64,000 nucleotides of DNA from Streptomyces sp. IMTB 2501 (GCF_001953885.1 NZ_MQUS01000025.1:165-64164); one strand, 5' to 3'; counted from the first letter of the stretch, positions 9,471 through 20,581 are shown. The notes: generated by a model not told the origin, from the letters alone. Made by a program: numbers and translations.

Positions 9471-9764
9471 TCACGAGGGCTCGTTCATGTCCGCCCGGCT
9501 TCGGCGCGCCCGGCGGAGGGCGAGTCGCATGCGCAGGACGTACCGGGGCGTGGGCGGTGCCCAGCCCGGTTGGAGGGCCTGGCCGAGGTCGTCGCGGTTG
9601 AGCCAGTGCTCGATCAGCCACCCGTCGGCGATGCGGCACCAGTGGGTCGGTGTGACGGAGAAGGTCTTCCCGGTCGCGGGGAAGGCCCCGCTGGGCCGGG
9701 CGTTCTCGTCGTACGTGACGAACGTGCCGGTGTGGCGGCCCGACATGGTGGTGGGCAGGACCAC
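9471..9764 (-). pseudogene. C-terminal remnant of a SnoaL-like/ester-cyclase protein
   Basis: The reading frame ends with sequence typical of the C-terminal half of SnoaL-like cyclases: SGRHTGTFV, FPATGKTFSVTPTHWCRIADGWLIEHW. The family is normally about 130-150 residues, but here the first ~60 residues are absent. The frame stays open upstream to a stop at 9885-9887 without a convincing start or ribosome-binding site. A GTG at 9762-9764 would give 97 residues. It most likely is a truncated, nonfunctional gene. The rest of 9411-10133 shows no other convincing gene. Confidence 0.5.
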
Positions 9765-10133
9765 GAGGCCGCCGTCGGTCGCCGGGACGGCTGCGCCGTG
9801 TCCGTCGACAACGGCATCTCCGGCGGCACGGTCAGCGGACTGAGCTGACCGCGACGGGTCCGGGGGGTGCGGTTCAGCGGGCGTTCACGCAGACTATGGT
9901 GGGCAGTTGACGAGGCGTCATGCCGCCTCGCCATGCGTCCGCGGCCCCTCCCCGGGCCCGTCGTCAAGGCCATGTCAAGGCTTGGTTTCGCGCCGTTCTC
10001 GCGTGGACAAACGTTCAACCAAAGGGGCCCTCGGTCGGGCAAAGGGGTCTACTCGCATAGATGATCCCGGTGCTGTCATGCCCATGACCGCCCGGAAATT
10101 CCGCCGGGCGTACCCCCACCGGGAGACCCCCAC

Positions 10134-10658
10134 ATGTCCCGAATATCGCGCCCCCTGGTGACCACCCTCTCCGCCGTCGCCCTCGCGGCCGCGGGCCTCA
10201 CCGTCACCACCGGCTCCGTCCACGCCGCCGGCTGCAGCCAGTCCTACCTTCCCAAGCCGGACCCGGCCTGTACGCCCGGCGCCCTCAACCCCGACGTCAC
10301 GCAGAGCACCATCAACTCGACCATCTGCGTCTCCGGCTGGACCTCCACCGTACGGCCGCCCAGCTCCTACACCACGGCGCTGAAGAAGAAGCAGATCGTC
10401 GCGTACGGCTACTCCGACACCAGTCTCTCGGACTACGAGGAGGACCACTTCGTCCCGCTCGAACTCGGTGGCTCCCCGAAGAGCGAGCAGAACCTCTGGC
10501 CGGAGCCGCACTACGGCAACAAGACGTCCGCGGACAAGGACAAAGTCGAGAACAAGCTGAAGACGGCCGTCTGCGCCAATGAGGTCACCCTCACCGCCGC
10601 GCAGAACGCCATCGAGACCGACTGGACGACGGCGCTCTCCAAGCTCGGCCTGGGCTGA
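10134..10658 (+). CDS. Secreted HNH-like protein
   Basis: This 174-residue protein begins with a clear Sec signal peptide (positive start, hydrophobic core VTTLSAVALAAAGLTV, cleavage near VHAAG). The mature part has four Cys residues (two near the start, one mid, one near the end) that could form disulfides. The core DYEEDHFVPLELGG followed by NLWPEP and SADKDKVENKL resembles the HNH/beta-beta-alpha-metal fold seen in secreted actinobacterial proteins, with Asp-His as possible metal-binding residues. Nuclease activity is inference only. The start has GGGAG eight bases upstream, and a strong hairpin terminator follows. Confidence 0.8.
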   Translation: MSRISRPLVTTLSAVALAAAGLTVTTGSVHAAGCSQSYLPKPDPACTPGALNPDVTQSTINSTICVSGWTSTVRPPSSYTTALKKKQIVAYGYSDTSLSDYEEDHFVPLELGGSPKSEQNLWPEPHYGNKTSADKDKVENKLKTAVCANEVTLTAAQNAIETDWTTALSKLGLG

Positions 10659-10676
10659 AACCTTCACTCAGTGCAG

Positions 10677-10707
10677 GGGCCGGTTCCTCCCCCGGAGGAA
10701 CCGGCCC
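10677..10707 (+). terminator. Strong intrinsic terminator of the HNH-like gene
   Basis: A perfect 14-bp stem (10677-10690 with 10694-10707, GGGCCGGTTCCTCC and its complement) closes a 3-nt loop 18 bases after the stop codon. It lacks a long T-run, as is common in Streptomyces. Confidence 0.85.
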
Positions 10708-10781
10708 TCGCCACGTCCGCGCAGGCGTCGGTGAAGCGCACCCCCTGGCGGGCCGGACGGTCCCGGCACCCCGCGCGAAGA

Positions 10782-11168
10782 TCACGGCACCCCCAGCTCG
10801 AACAGGACGTATCCCGCGTACGACCGGGAGGCGGTGATCGACACCAGCAGGCCCGCGCCGTACGGGCCGAGGCCGGTGACGGCCATGACCATCCGGATCA
10901 GCGCCGGGTACAGCGGGAAGAACGCCGCCGAGTTGCCCTCCAGCGTGATCAGGCCGGTGGCGCCGGGGACCGGGACGAGCTGCGGGTCGTAGCCGTGCAG
11001 GGCGATCTGCTGATACCACCAGCCGTCCCAGGTGCCCAGCATGTCCCAGGCCTGAGCTCCGCCGCCGAACCGGGGGTCCTTGGTGCGGTAGTCCCCGGCC
11101 GAGGACAGCAGATACATGAAGGACAGGAATCCGGTCAGCTTGAGCGCGCCGAACAGCGCGAGCGGGCC
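10782..11168 (-). pseudogene. Fragment of a PIG-V-like membrane glycosyltransferase
   Basis: The frame reads GPLALFGALKLTGFLSF... WDMLGTWDGWWYQQIALHGY... NSAAFFPLYPALIRMVMAVTGL, which matches the N-terminal region of actinobacterial PIG-V/ArnT-like membrane mannosyltransferase homologues (normally around 400 residues). The fragment stops after about 128 codons, and its last ~15 residues (ASRSYAGYVLFELGVP) no longer look like the family. Its 5' end runs into an unrelated sigma-factor start. Both ends are broken, so it is taken as a decayed gene. Confidence 0.6.
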
Positions 11169-11209
11169 GCCACGAACGCGTCGTACTCACCGGCGCGCGC
11201 CTGCTCCAT
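11135..11209 (-). pseudogene. 5' stub of a SigE-family sigma factor
   Basis: An ATG at 11209 opens a 24-codon frame reading MEQARAGEYDAFVAARSR before it turns nonsense and stops. The first 16 residues resemble the conserved start of SigE-family ECF-like sigma factors of Streptomyces (region 2 start). The frame then overlaps, out of phase, the PIG-V-like fragment, so a deletion joined two genes near 11160-11170. The remainder of the gap up to 11311 contains nothing I recognise. Confidence 0.4.
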
Positions 11210-11311
11210 CCTCACGGTCCCTGTCCTCGCCGGCTGTCCTCACCAGGAGAAAGGCCCTGGAACCCGTCCGGCGCTGCACTCGGCGAGCGTGATCCGTGTC
11301 ATGCACGGCGC

Positions 11312-13564
<2,253 letters not shown>

Positions 13565-13855
13565 CTGTCAGCCCCTCTTTCAGTGGCTCGCCCCGGGCCG
13601 GCGCAGTCGGCCGTGCCGAAGGGCCGGGTGTGCCCCGCGGCACCCCGGCCACCCGGTACGGCTGCGCCCCGGCACAAGGGGGTGCCCTCTCGATCGTGTC
13701 GGCGGCGGCCGCTTCGTCCCATGCGGCCGGCTGATCCAGAAGGCGCCCCCTCATGGGCGCGGCGGCTCCCCAGCGTGTCGTCCTTCCCTCTGTTCTGCCC
13801 AGTGCGTGCGTCGCACTCACGTTTCCCCGGAGCGGGCCCGGTCGTTGAGCCCGGC

Positions 13856-15067
13856 GTGAGGCACGTAGAAGGACGCGCACGGCGCGCGGGAGCCGTGCTG
13901 GCCGTCGTACTGACCTGGACGGCCCTGCTCGCGGGGTGTTCCGGCCCGCTCGGCCCGGACGGGGAGGCCGGCGCACCCGCGGCATCCCGGAACGTCATCC
14001 GCGTCACCCCCGCCGACGGCAGCAAGGCCGTCCGGCCCGGCCGGCGGCTGCGGGTCCAGGTGCCTTTGGGGCGGCTGGAGAAGGTGACCGTCGTGAAGTC
14101 GCAGGACGCCCAGGACTCCGCGGTCCCCGGGCACATCGGCGCCGACGGCCGGACCTGGCGGCCGGACGAGGACCGGCTGGCACTCGCCGCCCAGTACACC
14201 GTCGACGTGCTCGCCCGGGACGCGGAGGGCCGCGAGTCCGCCCGGCACACCACCTTCACCACGCTCGTGCCCGACGAGCGGTTCATCGGCTACGTCACTC
14301 CCGAGAACCGCGCCGTCGTCGGCACGGGCATGATCGTCTCGCTCGCCTTCAACCGGGAGATCACCGACCGCGCCGCCGTCGCCCGCGCCGTCCGGGTCAG
14401 CGCACAGCCCCCCGTCGAGATCCGCCCGCACTGGTTCGGCAGGACCCGGCTGGACTTCCGCCCCGAGCAGTACTGGAAACCCGGCACCGAGGTCACCGTG
14501 GACCTGAACCTGCGGGACGTCCAGGGGTCGCCCGGCGTCTACGGGCTGCAGGACAAGACCTTCGCCTTCACCGTCGGCCGCAGCCAGGTCTCGCTGGTGG
14601 ACGCGGCCAGCCACACCATGCAGGTACGCCGGGACGGCCGGCTGCTCGCCACCGTGCCGATCACCGCGGGCGCCCCGAGGAACCCCACGTACAACGGCAA
14701 GATGGTGGTGATGGACATGCTGGACGTCACCCGAATGAACAGCCGTACGGTCGGCTTCGGCGGCGAGTACGACATCCCCGACGTCCCGCACGCCATGAAG
14801 CTCACCGACTCCGGCACCTTCCTGCACGGCAACTACTGGTCGCCGGACGCCCCCGGGCGCGTCAACGTCAGCCACGGCTGCGTGGGCCTCCGGGACGTCC
14901 GTGGCGGCAGTTCGGGCACCCCCGCGGGCTGGTTCTTCGACCGCAGCCTGATCGGTGACGTCATCGAGGTCGTCAACAGCGACGAGAAGACCGTCGCCCC
15001 CGACAACGGCCTGGGCGGCTGGAACATGACGTGGCAGGAGTGGACGGCGAACCCCGCGGCCGAGTGA
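13856..15067 (+). CDS. L,D-transpeptidase lipoprotein (Ig-like + YkuD), copy 1
   Basis: The 403-residue protein has a lipoprotein signal peptide with lipobox LLAGC, two Ig-like domains (about 45-240), and a C-terminal YkuD domain. The catalytic motif is HGNYW... SHGCVGLRDV with Cys342. It forms 3-3 cross-links in peptidoglycan or attaches proteins to it, acting outside the membrane. The GTG start at 13856 begins immediately before the positively charged signal peptide; no clear ribosome-binding site is seen. It is followed by a close paralogue about 400 bp downstream. Upstream 13565-13855 shows no gene. Confidence 0.92.
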   Translation: MRHVEGRARRAGAVLAVVLTWTALLAGCSGPLGPDGEAGAPAASRNVIRVTPADGSKAVRPGRRLRVQVPLGRLEKVTVVKSQDAQDSAVPGHIGADGRTWRPDEDRLALAAQYTVDVLARDAEGRESARHTTFTTLVPDERFIGYVTPENRAVVGTGMIVSLAFNREITDRAAVARAVRVSAQPPVEIRPHWFGRTRLDFRPEQYWKPGTEVTVDLNLRDVQGSPGVYGLQDKTFAFTVGRSQVSLVDAASHTMQVRRDGRLLATVPITAGAPRNPTYNGKMVVMDMLDVTRMNSRTVGFGGEYDIPDVPHAMKLTDSGTFLHGNYWSPDAPGRVNVSHGCVGLRDVRGGSSGTPAGWFFDRSLIGDVIEVVNSDEKTVAPDNGLGGWNMTWQEWTANPAAE

Positions 15068-15472
15068 CCGCGGGGAGCGGGGATGCCGATTTCAGTGCGG
15101 GACGACGCCAACCTCCCTATGCGGCACCCGAGTTACCCCGGGACGGGCCGGTACACCCCGAGCCGGAACAAGGTCGAGCGGCTCTGCGATCCGGAATCTG
15201 GACGGAGGGCCCGGCGGAGCCGCCGGCCGAGAGCGAGCCGTACCCGGTCCGCGCCCCGGAACTGCGCCCGGCCATGTCCCCGCACACCGGCACGGTTTCG
15301 GCCCAGGGCGGGTAGACGTTCCAGGGGCGGGGGCCCGGGCGGCCGCACCCGGCGGAAGTTGCGACGGAACGGTGACATACGCCTGACACCCCGCTCGGAA
15401 CCAGGCGGTTAATATGCGCGCACCAGTGTGGTGGGGAGCGGGCCTGACCAGGCCCGGCGAGGGGAGAACGAC

Positions 15473-16699
15473 TTGAACGTGCGGCCTATACCGGGGGCGT
15501 CGGCGGCGGGGCGACGAGGTCGTAGGGGACTGGGGCTCATAGCCGGCGCTCTGGTGCTGTCGCTCGCCGCGTGCGGCGGGGGCGGCGGCAAGGGGGACGG
15601 GAAGGGCAAGGACGGCGGCACCGAGCAGGCCGCGCAGCAGTCCGCCGCCGCCGTCACCATCACGCCCAAGTCCGGTGCCACCGGCGTCGATACCAGCGGC
15701 ACGCTGAAGGTGGACGTCGCCAAGGGCAAGCTGACCGAGGTCACCGTCAAGGACGCCAAGGGCGCGGCGGTCGACGGCAGCATCACCGGCGGCGGCGCGT
15801 CCTGGACGCCGTCGACCCATCTGGCCGCAGCCACCAAGTACACGGTGCACGCGGTCGCCAAGGACTCCCAGGGCCGCGAGGCCGCCGAGGACTCCACGTT
15901 CACCACCCTGACCCCGAAGAACACCTTCCTCGGCTACTTCACGCCCGAGGACGGCTCCACCGTCGGTGTCGGCATGCCGTTCTCCGTCAACTTCACCCGG
16001 GGCATCACGAACCCGCAGGCCGTCGAGAAGTCCATCAAGATCACGACGCAGCCTGCCGTCGACGTCGAGGGCCACTGGTTCGGCAACGACCGCCTGGACT
16101 TCCGCCCCGAGAAGTACTGGCAGGAAGGCACCAAGGTCACCGTCGACCTCGACCTCGACGGGGTCAAGGGCCGCGACGGCGTCTACGGCGAGCAGCACAA
16201 GACGCTGAAGTTCACCATCGGCCGCAACCAGGTCTCCGTCGTGGACGCCAAGAAGCACACGATGCAGGTCACCCAGGACGGCAAGGTCGTCAAGACCCTC
16301 CCGGTCACCACCGGCAAGCCCGGCTACGACACCTGGAACGGCCAGATGGTCGTCAGTGAGAAGCTCACGGTCACCCGGATGAACGGCGAGACCGTCGGTT
16401 ACGGCGGCGAGTACGACATCAAGGACGTCCCGCACGCCATGCGCCTGACCACCTCCGGCACCTTCCTGCACGGCAACTACTGGGGCGGCGACGCCTTCGG
16501 CAACTACAACGCCAGCCACGGCTGCGTCGGCCTGAGCGACGTACGCGGCGGCTACGACAACTCGACCCCGGCCGCCTGGATGTTCGACCACACGATCATC
16601 GGCGACGTGGTGATCGTGAAGAACGCCCACGACGGCACGGTGGGCCCGGACAACGGCCTCAACGGCTGGAACATGTCCTGGGCGGACTGGACGAAGTGA
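15473..16699 (+). CDS. L,D-transpeptidase lipoprotein (Ig-like + YkuD), copy 2
   Basis: This 408-residue paralogue of the preceding gene has lipobox LSLAAC followed by a Gly/Lys-rich spacer, two Ig-like domains (consensus repeats FTTLTPKNTFLGYF... and RLDFRPEKYW), and the YkuD motif HGNYWGG... SHGCVGL with Cys351. The TTG start at 15473 is chosen because GAGGGGAG lies six bases upstream. A GTG six bases later is possible. The gene has its own upstream AT-rich patch (GGTTAATATG near 15408) and a strong terminator, so it is probably transcribed separately from copy 1. Confidence 0.93.
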   Translation: MNVRPIPGASAAGRRGRRGLGLIAGALVLSLAACGGGGGKGDGKGKDGGTEQAAQQSAAAVTITPKSGATGVDTSGTLKVDVAKGKLTEVTVKDAKGAAVDGSITGGGASWTPSTHLAAATKYTVHAVAKDSQGREAAEDSTFTTLTPKNTFLGYFTPEDGSTVGVGMPFSVNFTRGITNPQAVEKSIKITTQPAVDVEGHWFGNDRLDFRPEKYWQEGTKVTVDLDLDGVKGRDGVYGEQHKTLKFTIGRNQVSVVDAKKHTMQVTQDGKVVKTLPVTTGKPGYDTWNGQMVVSEKLTVTRMNGETVGYGGEYDIKDVPHAMRLTTSGTFLHGNYWGGDAFGNYNASHGCVGLSDVRGGYDNSTPAAWMFDHTIIGDVVIVKNAHDGTVGPDNGLNGWNMSWADWTK

Positions 16700-16715
16700 C
16701 CCTTCCCTGACGTAC

Positions 16716-16748
16716 GGACCCGGTGCTGTGAGCTACGGCACCGGGTCC
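16716..16748 (+). terminator. Intrinsic terminator after L,D-transpeptidase copy 2
   Basis: A perfect 11-bp stem (16716-16726 GGACCCGGTGC with 16738-16748) encloses an 11-nt loop, 17 bases after the stop codon. Confidence 0.8.
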
Positions 16749-16778
16749 GCTGCCGTTAGTCCCCGTTAACCTGCCTCC

Positions 16779-17546
16779 ATGACCGTCTCTCTCGAAGTCG
16801 CCGAAGGCGTCGGAACCCTGCGTCTCGACCGGCCGCCGATGAACGCGCTGGACGTCGCCACCCAGGACCGGCTGAAGGAACTCGCCGAGGAGGCCACGCG
16901 CCGCGACGACGTGCGCGCCGTGGTGATCTACGGCGGCGAGCGGGTGTTCGCGGCCGGCGCGGACATCAAGGAAATGCAGGACATGGACCACACCGCGATG
17001 GTCCTGCGCTCCCGCGCCCTGCAGGACTCCTTCACCGCCGTGGCCCGCATCCCCAAGCCCGTCGTCGCCGCCATCACCGGTTACGCCCTCGGCGGCGGCT
17101 GCGAACTGGCCCTGTGCGCCGACTACCGCATCGCGGCCGACAACGCCAAGCTCGGCCAGCCCGAGATCCTGCTCGGCCTGATCCCGGGCGCCGGCGGCAC
17201 CCAGCGGCTGTCCCGGCTGATCGGCCCCTCGAAAGCCAAGGACCTCATCTTCACGGGCCGTCAGGTCAAGGCCGACGAGGCCCTCGCGCTCGGCCTGGTG
17301 GACCGGGTCGTGCCGGCCGCCGAGGTGTACGAGCAGGCGCACGCCTGGGCCGCGAAGCTCGCCCAGGGCCCGGCGATCGCCCTGCGGGCGGCGAAGGAGT
17401 CGGTCGACACCGGTCTGGAGACCGACATCGACACCGGCCTCGCCGTCGAACGGAACTGGTTCGCGGGTCTGTTCGCCACCGAGGACCGCGAGCGGGGCAT
17501 GCGCAGCTTCGTGGAGGAGGGCCCGGGCAAGGCCAAGTTCCTCTGA
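16779..17546 (+). CDS. Enoyl-CoA hydratase/isomerase family protein
   Basis: This 255-residue crotonase-fold enzyme has the oxyanion-hole segment FAAGADIKEM and GYALGGGCELAL, and the two catalytic glutamates of hydratases: Glu109 (in GGGCELA) and Glu129 (in GQPEILLGLIPGAGGTQRL). It would add water to trans-2-enoyl-CoA in fatty-acid beta-oxidation. The length is normal for the family. It is monocistronic, flanked by the terminator at 16716-16748 and a weak hairpin (17549-17567). The 299-bp gap downstream (17547-17845) has a repeated CCTTAA pair at 17643-17660 and no gene. Confidence 0.93.
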   Translation: MTVSLEVAEGVGTLRLDRPPMNALDVATQDRLKELAEEATRRDDVRAVVIYGGERVFAAGADIKEMQDMDHTAMVLRSRALQDSFTAVARIPKPVVAAITGYALGGGCELALCADYRIAADNAKLGQPEILLGLIPGAGGTQRLSRLIGPSKAKDLIFTGRQVKADEALALGLVDRVVPAAEVYEQAHAWAAKLAQGPAIALRAAKESVDTGLETDIDTGLAVERNWFAGLFATEDRERGMRSFVEEGPGKAKFL

Positions 17547-17845
17547 CCGGAAGTGGAGTGAACTTCCCCGTAACTCCTGTGGGCCCCCTTGCAATTGACG
17601 CCTCGTCTCGTCCGGGTCCCCCGATGGAGCGGTTTATGGGAGCCTTAAAGCAACCTTAAGCCTGTGCCGTCGAGGGGGCCTGACGATTGCCCGGAAGTGA
17701 ACCGTCTTCGCAGGTCAACCGGGCCCTACTGGCCGGTGACATGACGTCGGCATATGCCGGTCGCGCGGCGTGGGACGGGGGCGTGCGGGGGGCGTATTCC
17801 GCCGGAACGGCCCCCAAGACGGCTCTGGGCCGCCATCATGGGGGC

Positions 17846-18349
17846 ATGGCGGGGCTGGAGGGCATCGAGCAGCCGCGGGGACACAGCCGTGCGGCCGCGG
17901 CACGCTGGTCGCCCGCGGTCGAGGACGAACAGGCGCTGAAGGCGCTCGAACTGTTCGGCAACCCGACGGAGCACGAGGTGCCGCTGCCGTCCCGCCCGGA
18001 GTCCGCGGCCACCGCCCGCCGGCTCGCCCAGGTCGTCGTCCTGCGTACCTGGCGGCTCAGCCCCAAACTGGCCGAAGACGCGGTCTTACTCGTGTCCGAA
18101 CTCGTCGGCAACGCCGTACGGCACACCGGCGCCCGGGTCTTCGGCCTGCGGATGCGCCGCCGCCCCGGCTGGATCCGGGTGGAGGTCCGCGACCCCTCGC
18201 GCGGTCTGCCCTGTCTGATGCCGGTTCAGGAGATGGACGTCAGCGGCCGCGGCCTCTTCCTCGTGGACAAACTCTCCGACCGCTGGGGCGTGGACCTGCT
18301 GCCCCGCGGCAAGACCACCTGGTTCGAGATGCGGGTGGCCGACCGGTAG
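17846..18349 (+). CDS. Anti-sigma-type ATP-binding regulator (RsbW-like) with a TTA codon
   Basis: This 167-residue protein is one of the many single-domain HATPase regulators of Streptomyces. The N box is ELVGNAVRHTG, the G1 region is VEVRDPSRGLP and the G2 box is SGRGLFLVDKLSDRWGV. Such proteins act as anti-sigma factors or kinases of anti-anti-sigma proteins. The start at 17846 (MAGLEGIEQPRGHSR) is chosen from the beginning of conserved sequence; the start codon is uncertain because an open frame extends upstream to 17687. Leu81 is encoded by TTA (18086-18088), the only in-frame TTA I found in the window, so translation probably depends on the bldA tRNA. Confidence 0.82.
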   Translation: MAGLEGIEQPRGHSRAAAARWSPAVEDEQALKALELFGNPTEHEVPLPSRPESAATARRLAQVVVLRTWRLSPKLAEDAVLLVSELVGNAVRHTGARVFGLRMRRRPGWIRVEVRDPSRGLPCLMPVQEMDVSGRGLFLVDKLSDRWGVDLLPRGKTTWFEMRVADR

Positions 18350-18434
18350 CGAGGACGTGGAATCGTCCTTACGGCGACCCGAAATCATCCCTCTTTCGGA
18401 CCAATCAGTGGTTTTCTTACCTATCGCCCCTTAA

Positions 18435-19241
18435 ATGATGCGGGTGACCACCACCAACCGACGTGGGGTGCTGCGCGCTGGCGCCGGACTCGTCGCCGGC
18501 GGCGCGCTCGCCGCCGGTTGCGGCGCAGGCCAGGCCGCCCCGCCCCATGCCCCGGAATCCGAGTCCCCGTCCGCCGCCCCGGCCTCCGGCAAGCCCGCGG
18601 CCGGCGGCCACGCGGCCCCCGCCCCGCGCGCCTACCCCGGGCAGCCCGCCCAGATCACCCACGGCCCGCGCACCCGCCCCCAGGTCGCCCTCACCTTCCA
18701 CGGCCAGGGCGACCCCGCCATCGCCCACTCGCTGCTGAGCACGGCCGAGCAGCGTGGCGCCAAGCTCACCGTGCTCGCCGTCGGCACCTGGCTGGACGAA
18801 CACCCCGACATCGCCCGCCGGATCCTCGACGGCGGTCACGACCTCGGCAACCACACCCAGCGGCACATCTCCATCAACACCATGGCCGAGGCGGACGCCC
18901 GCAAGGAGATCACCGACTGCGCGGACCGGCTGAAGCGGCTCACCGGATCCATCGGCACCTGGTTCCGGCCCTCCCGCTCGCCGACCGCGTCCCCGCTGGT
19001 CGCCCGGCTCGCCCACGCCGCCGGCTACCCGCACGTGCTGTCGTACGACGTCGACTCGCTCGACTACACCCGCCCCGGCGCCGCCGCCGTCACCCGCAAG
19101 GTTCTCGCCGACGTGAAGAACGGGTCGGTGGTGAGCCTGCACTTCGGGTACCCGGACACTGTCGCCGCCCTGCCCGACCTCCTCCACGAACTCGACCACC
19201 GCGGACTGCGCGCGGTCACCACCACGGAGCTGCTGAGCTGA
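18435..19241 (+). CDS. Divergent polysaccharide-deacetylase (NodB-like) lipoprotein
   Basis: The 268-residue protein starts with twin arginines (TNRRGVLRAG) and a lipobox-like LAAGC, then a Pro-rich spacer and a NodB-type barrel. The metal-binding HxxxH is kept (GNHTQRH), as is SLHFG near the end. The first motif, normally TFDDG, is replaced by LTFHGQGD, so the catalytic base/metal Asp pair is altered. The active-site Arg motif reads RPSRSPTA. It is probably a surface protein acting on cell-wall glycan, or a non-catalytic relative. Its stop overlaps the start of the beta-propeller gene. The start codon is uncertain (ATG ATG at 18435, or GTG 18444). Confidence 0.8.
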   Translation: MMRVTTTNRRGVLRAGAGLVAGGALAAGCGAGQAAPPHAPESESPSAAPASGKPAAGGHAAPAPRAYPGQPAQITHGPRTRPQVALTFHGQGDPAIAHSLLSTAEQRGAKLTVLAVGTWLDEHPDIARRILDGGHDLGNHTQRHISINTMAEADARKEITDCADRLKRLTGSIGTWFRPSRSPTASPLVARLAHAAGYPHVLSYDVDSLDYTRPGAAAVTRKVLADVKNGSVVSLHFGYPDTVAALPDLLHELDHRGLRAVTTTELLS

Positions 19242-20428
19242 TGCGAACGAAGAAAGCCGCCCGTCTGCTGGCCGCCGGCGCCGCCCTCACCGCACTGACG
19301 CTGCTCTCCGCGTGCAGTTCGGGGTCTCAGCACCACACCGACGCGACCAAGGACAGCAAAGCGCCGGCCCGGCCGGGGAACGGCAAGCGACAGCTGGACG
19401 TGCTGCCCGGGATGCCGCCGGTCGAGGACCCGAAGGACCTCTACTCCGCCGACCGCCCGGACCAGCTGTCGCCGGTCGTCAAGGACTTCCCGTCCCGGGT
19501 CTACGTCCCCAACACCAACTCGAACACCGTCAGCGTCATCGACCCGGAGACCTACAAGGTCATCGACACGTTCCCGGTCGGCCGCCAGCCCCAGCACGTC
19601 GTGCCGTCCTGGGACCTGAAGACCCTCTGGGTCAACAACGACCGCGGCAACAGCCTCACCCCCATCGACCCGAGCACCGGCAAGGCCGGCAAGCCGGTCG
19701 CCGTGCACGACCCGTACAACCTGTACTTCACGCCCGACGGCAAGTACGCCGTCGTCATGGCCTCCATGGACCGCCAGCTGGTCTTCCGTGACGCGCACAC
19801 CATGAAGGTCGTCAAGGCCCTCCCAGTCCGCTGCTACGGCGTCAATCACGCCGACTTCTCCCCGGACGGCCGCTACTTCATCGTCTCCTGCGAGTTCAGC
19901 GGCGAGCTGCTCAAGGTCGACACCGCACAGATGAAGGTCGTCGGCCAGCAGCGGCTGCCGCACCGCGGGGCGATGCCCCAGGACGTCAAGATCTCCCCGG
20001 ACGGCAAGCTGTTCTACATCGCCGACATGGTCGCCAACGGCCTGTGGATCCTCGACGGCGACAAGTTCACCGAGCCCCGGTTCCTGTACACCGGCAAGGG
20101 CGCCCACGGCCTCTACATCAGCCGTGACTCCCGCGTGATGTACGTCTCCAACCGGGGCGAGGGCTCCATCTCCGTCTTCGACTTCACGCAGAACCGGCTC
20201 ACCGAGAAGTGGCACCTGCCCGGCGGCGGCAGCCCCGACATGGGCGGCGTCTCCGCCGACGGCAAGGTCCTGTGGCTGTCCGGCCGCTACAACTCCGAGG
20301 TGTACGCCATCGACACCAGGACGGGCAGGGAGCTGGCCCGTATCAAGGTCGGCAGCGGCCCGCACGGCCTCGCGGTCTACCCGCAGCCGGGTCGCTACTC
20401 GCTCGGGCACACGGGCATCTTCCGCTGA
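19241..20428 (+). CDS. YncE/YVTN-type beta-propeller lipoprotein
   Basis: The 395-residue protein has a lipobox LLSAC and then repeated blades of the YVTN type: SRVYVPNTNSNTVSVIDPETYKVIDTFPVG, SPDGRYFIVSCEFSGELLKVD, SRVMYVSNRGEGSISVFD. A seven-bladed propeller is expected, displayed outside the membrane as a binding or scaffold module. Its ATG shares one base with the upstream stop (TGATG), so it is co-translated with the NodB-like lipoprotein and the two likely work together on the cell surface. The substrate is unknown. Confidence 0.88.
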   Translation: MRTKKAARLLAAGAALTALTLLSACSSGSQHHTDATKDSKAPARPGNGKRQLDVLPGMPPVEDPKDLYSADRPDQLSPVVKDFPSRVYVPNTNSNTVSVIDPETYKVIDTFPVGRQPQHVVPSWDLKTLWVNNDRGNSLTPIDPSTGKAGKPVAVHDPYNLYFTPDGKYAVVMASMDRQLVFRDAHTMKVVKALPVRCYGVNHADFSPDGRYFIVSCEFSGELLKVDTAQMKVVGQQRLPHRGAMPQDVKISPDGKLFYIADMVANGLWILDGDKFTEPRFLYTGKGAHGLYISRDSRVMYVSNRGEGSISVFDFTQNRLTEKWHLPGGGSPDMGGVSADGKVLWLSGRYNSEVYAIDTRTGRELARIKVGSGPHGLAVYPQPGRYSLGHTGIFR

Positions 20429-20518
20429 GCCAGGGCCAGTCGACGCTCCGGGCGGCATCGACGTCGAAAGCGCCTGCGTGAGCAACCCGTACTTCCAGCT
20501 GCGGCACTGACGCCCCGG

Positions 20519-20543
20519 GGAGCGGGCCGCCCGGGCCCGCTCC
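20519..20543 (+). terminator. Intrinsic terminator after the propeller gene
   Basis: A 10-bp perfect stem (20519-20528 GGAGCGGGCC with 20534-20543) closes a 5-nt loop and is followed by TTGAGTCT. Confidence 0.8.
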
Positions 20544-20581
20544 TTGAGTCTCCACCCGCTGGAAGGCCCAGACTCGCAGAC

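Noticed and set aside
15370..15415. -35/-10 promoter before the second L,D-transpeptidase
   Set aside because: CTGACA and TAATAT are 21 bp apart, too far for a standard sigma-70-type promoter.
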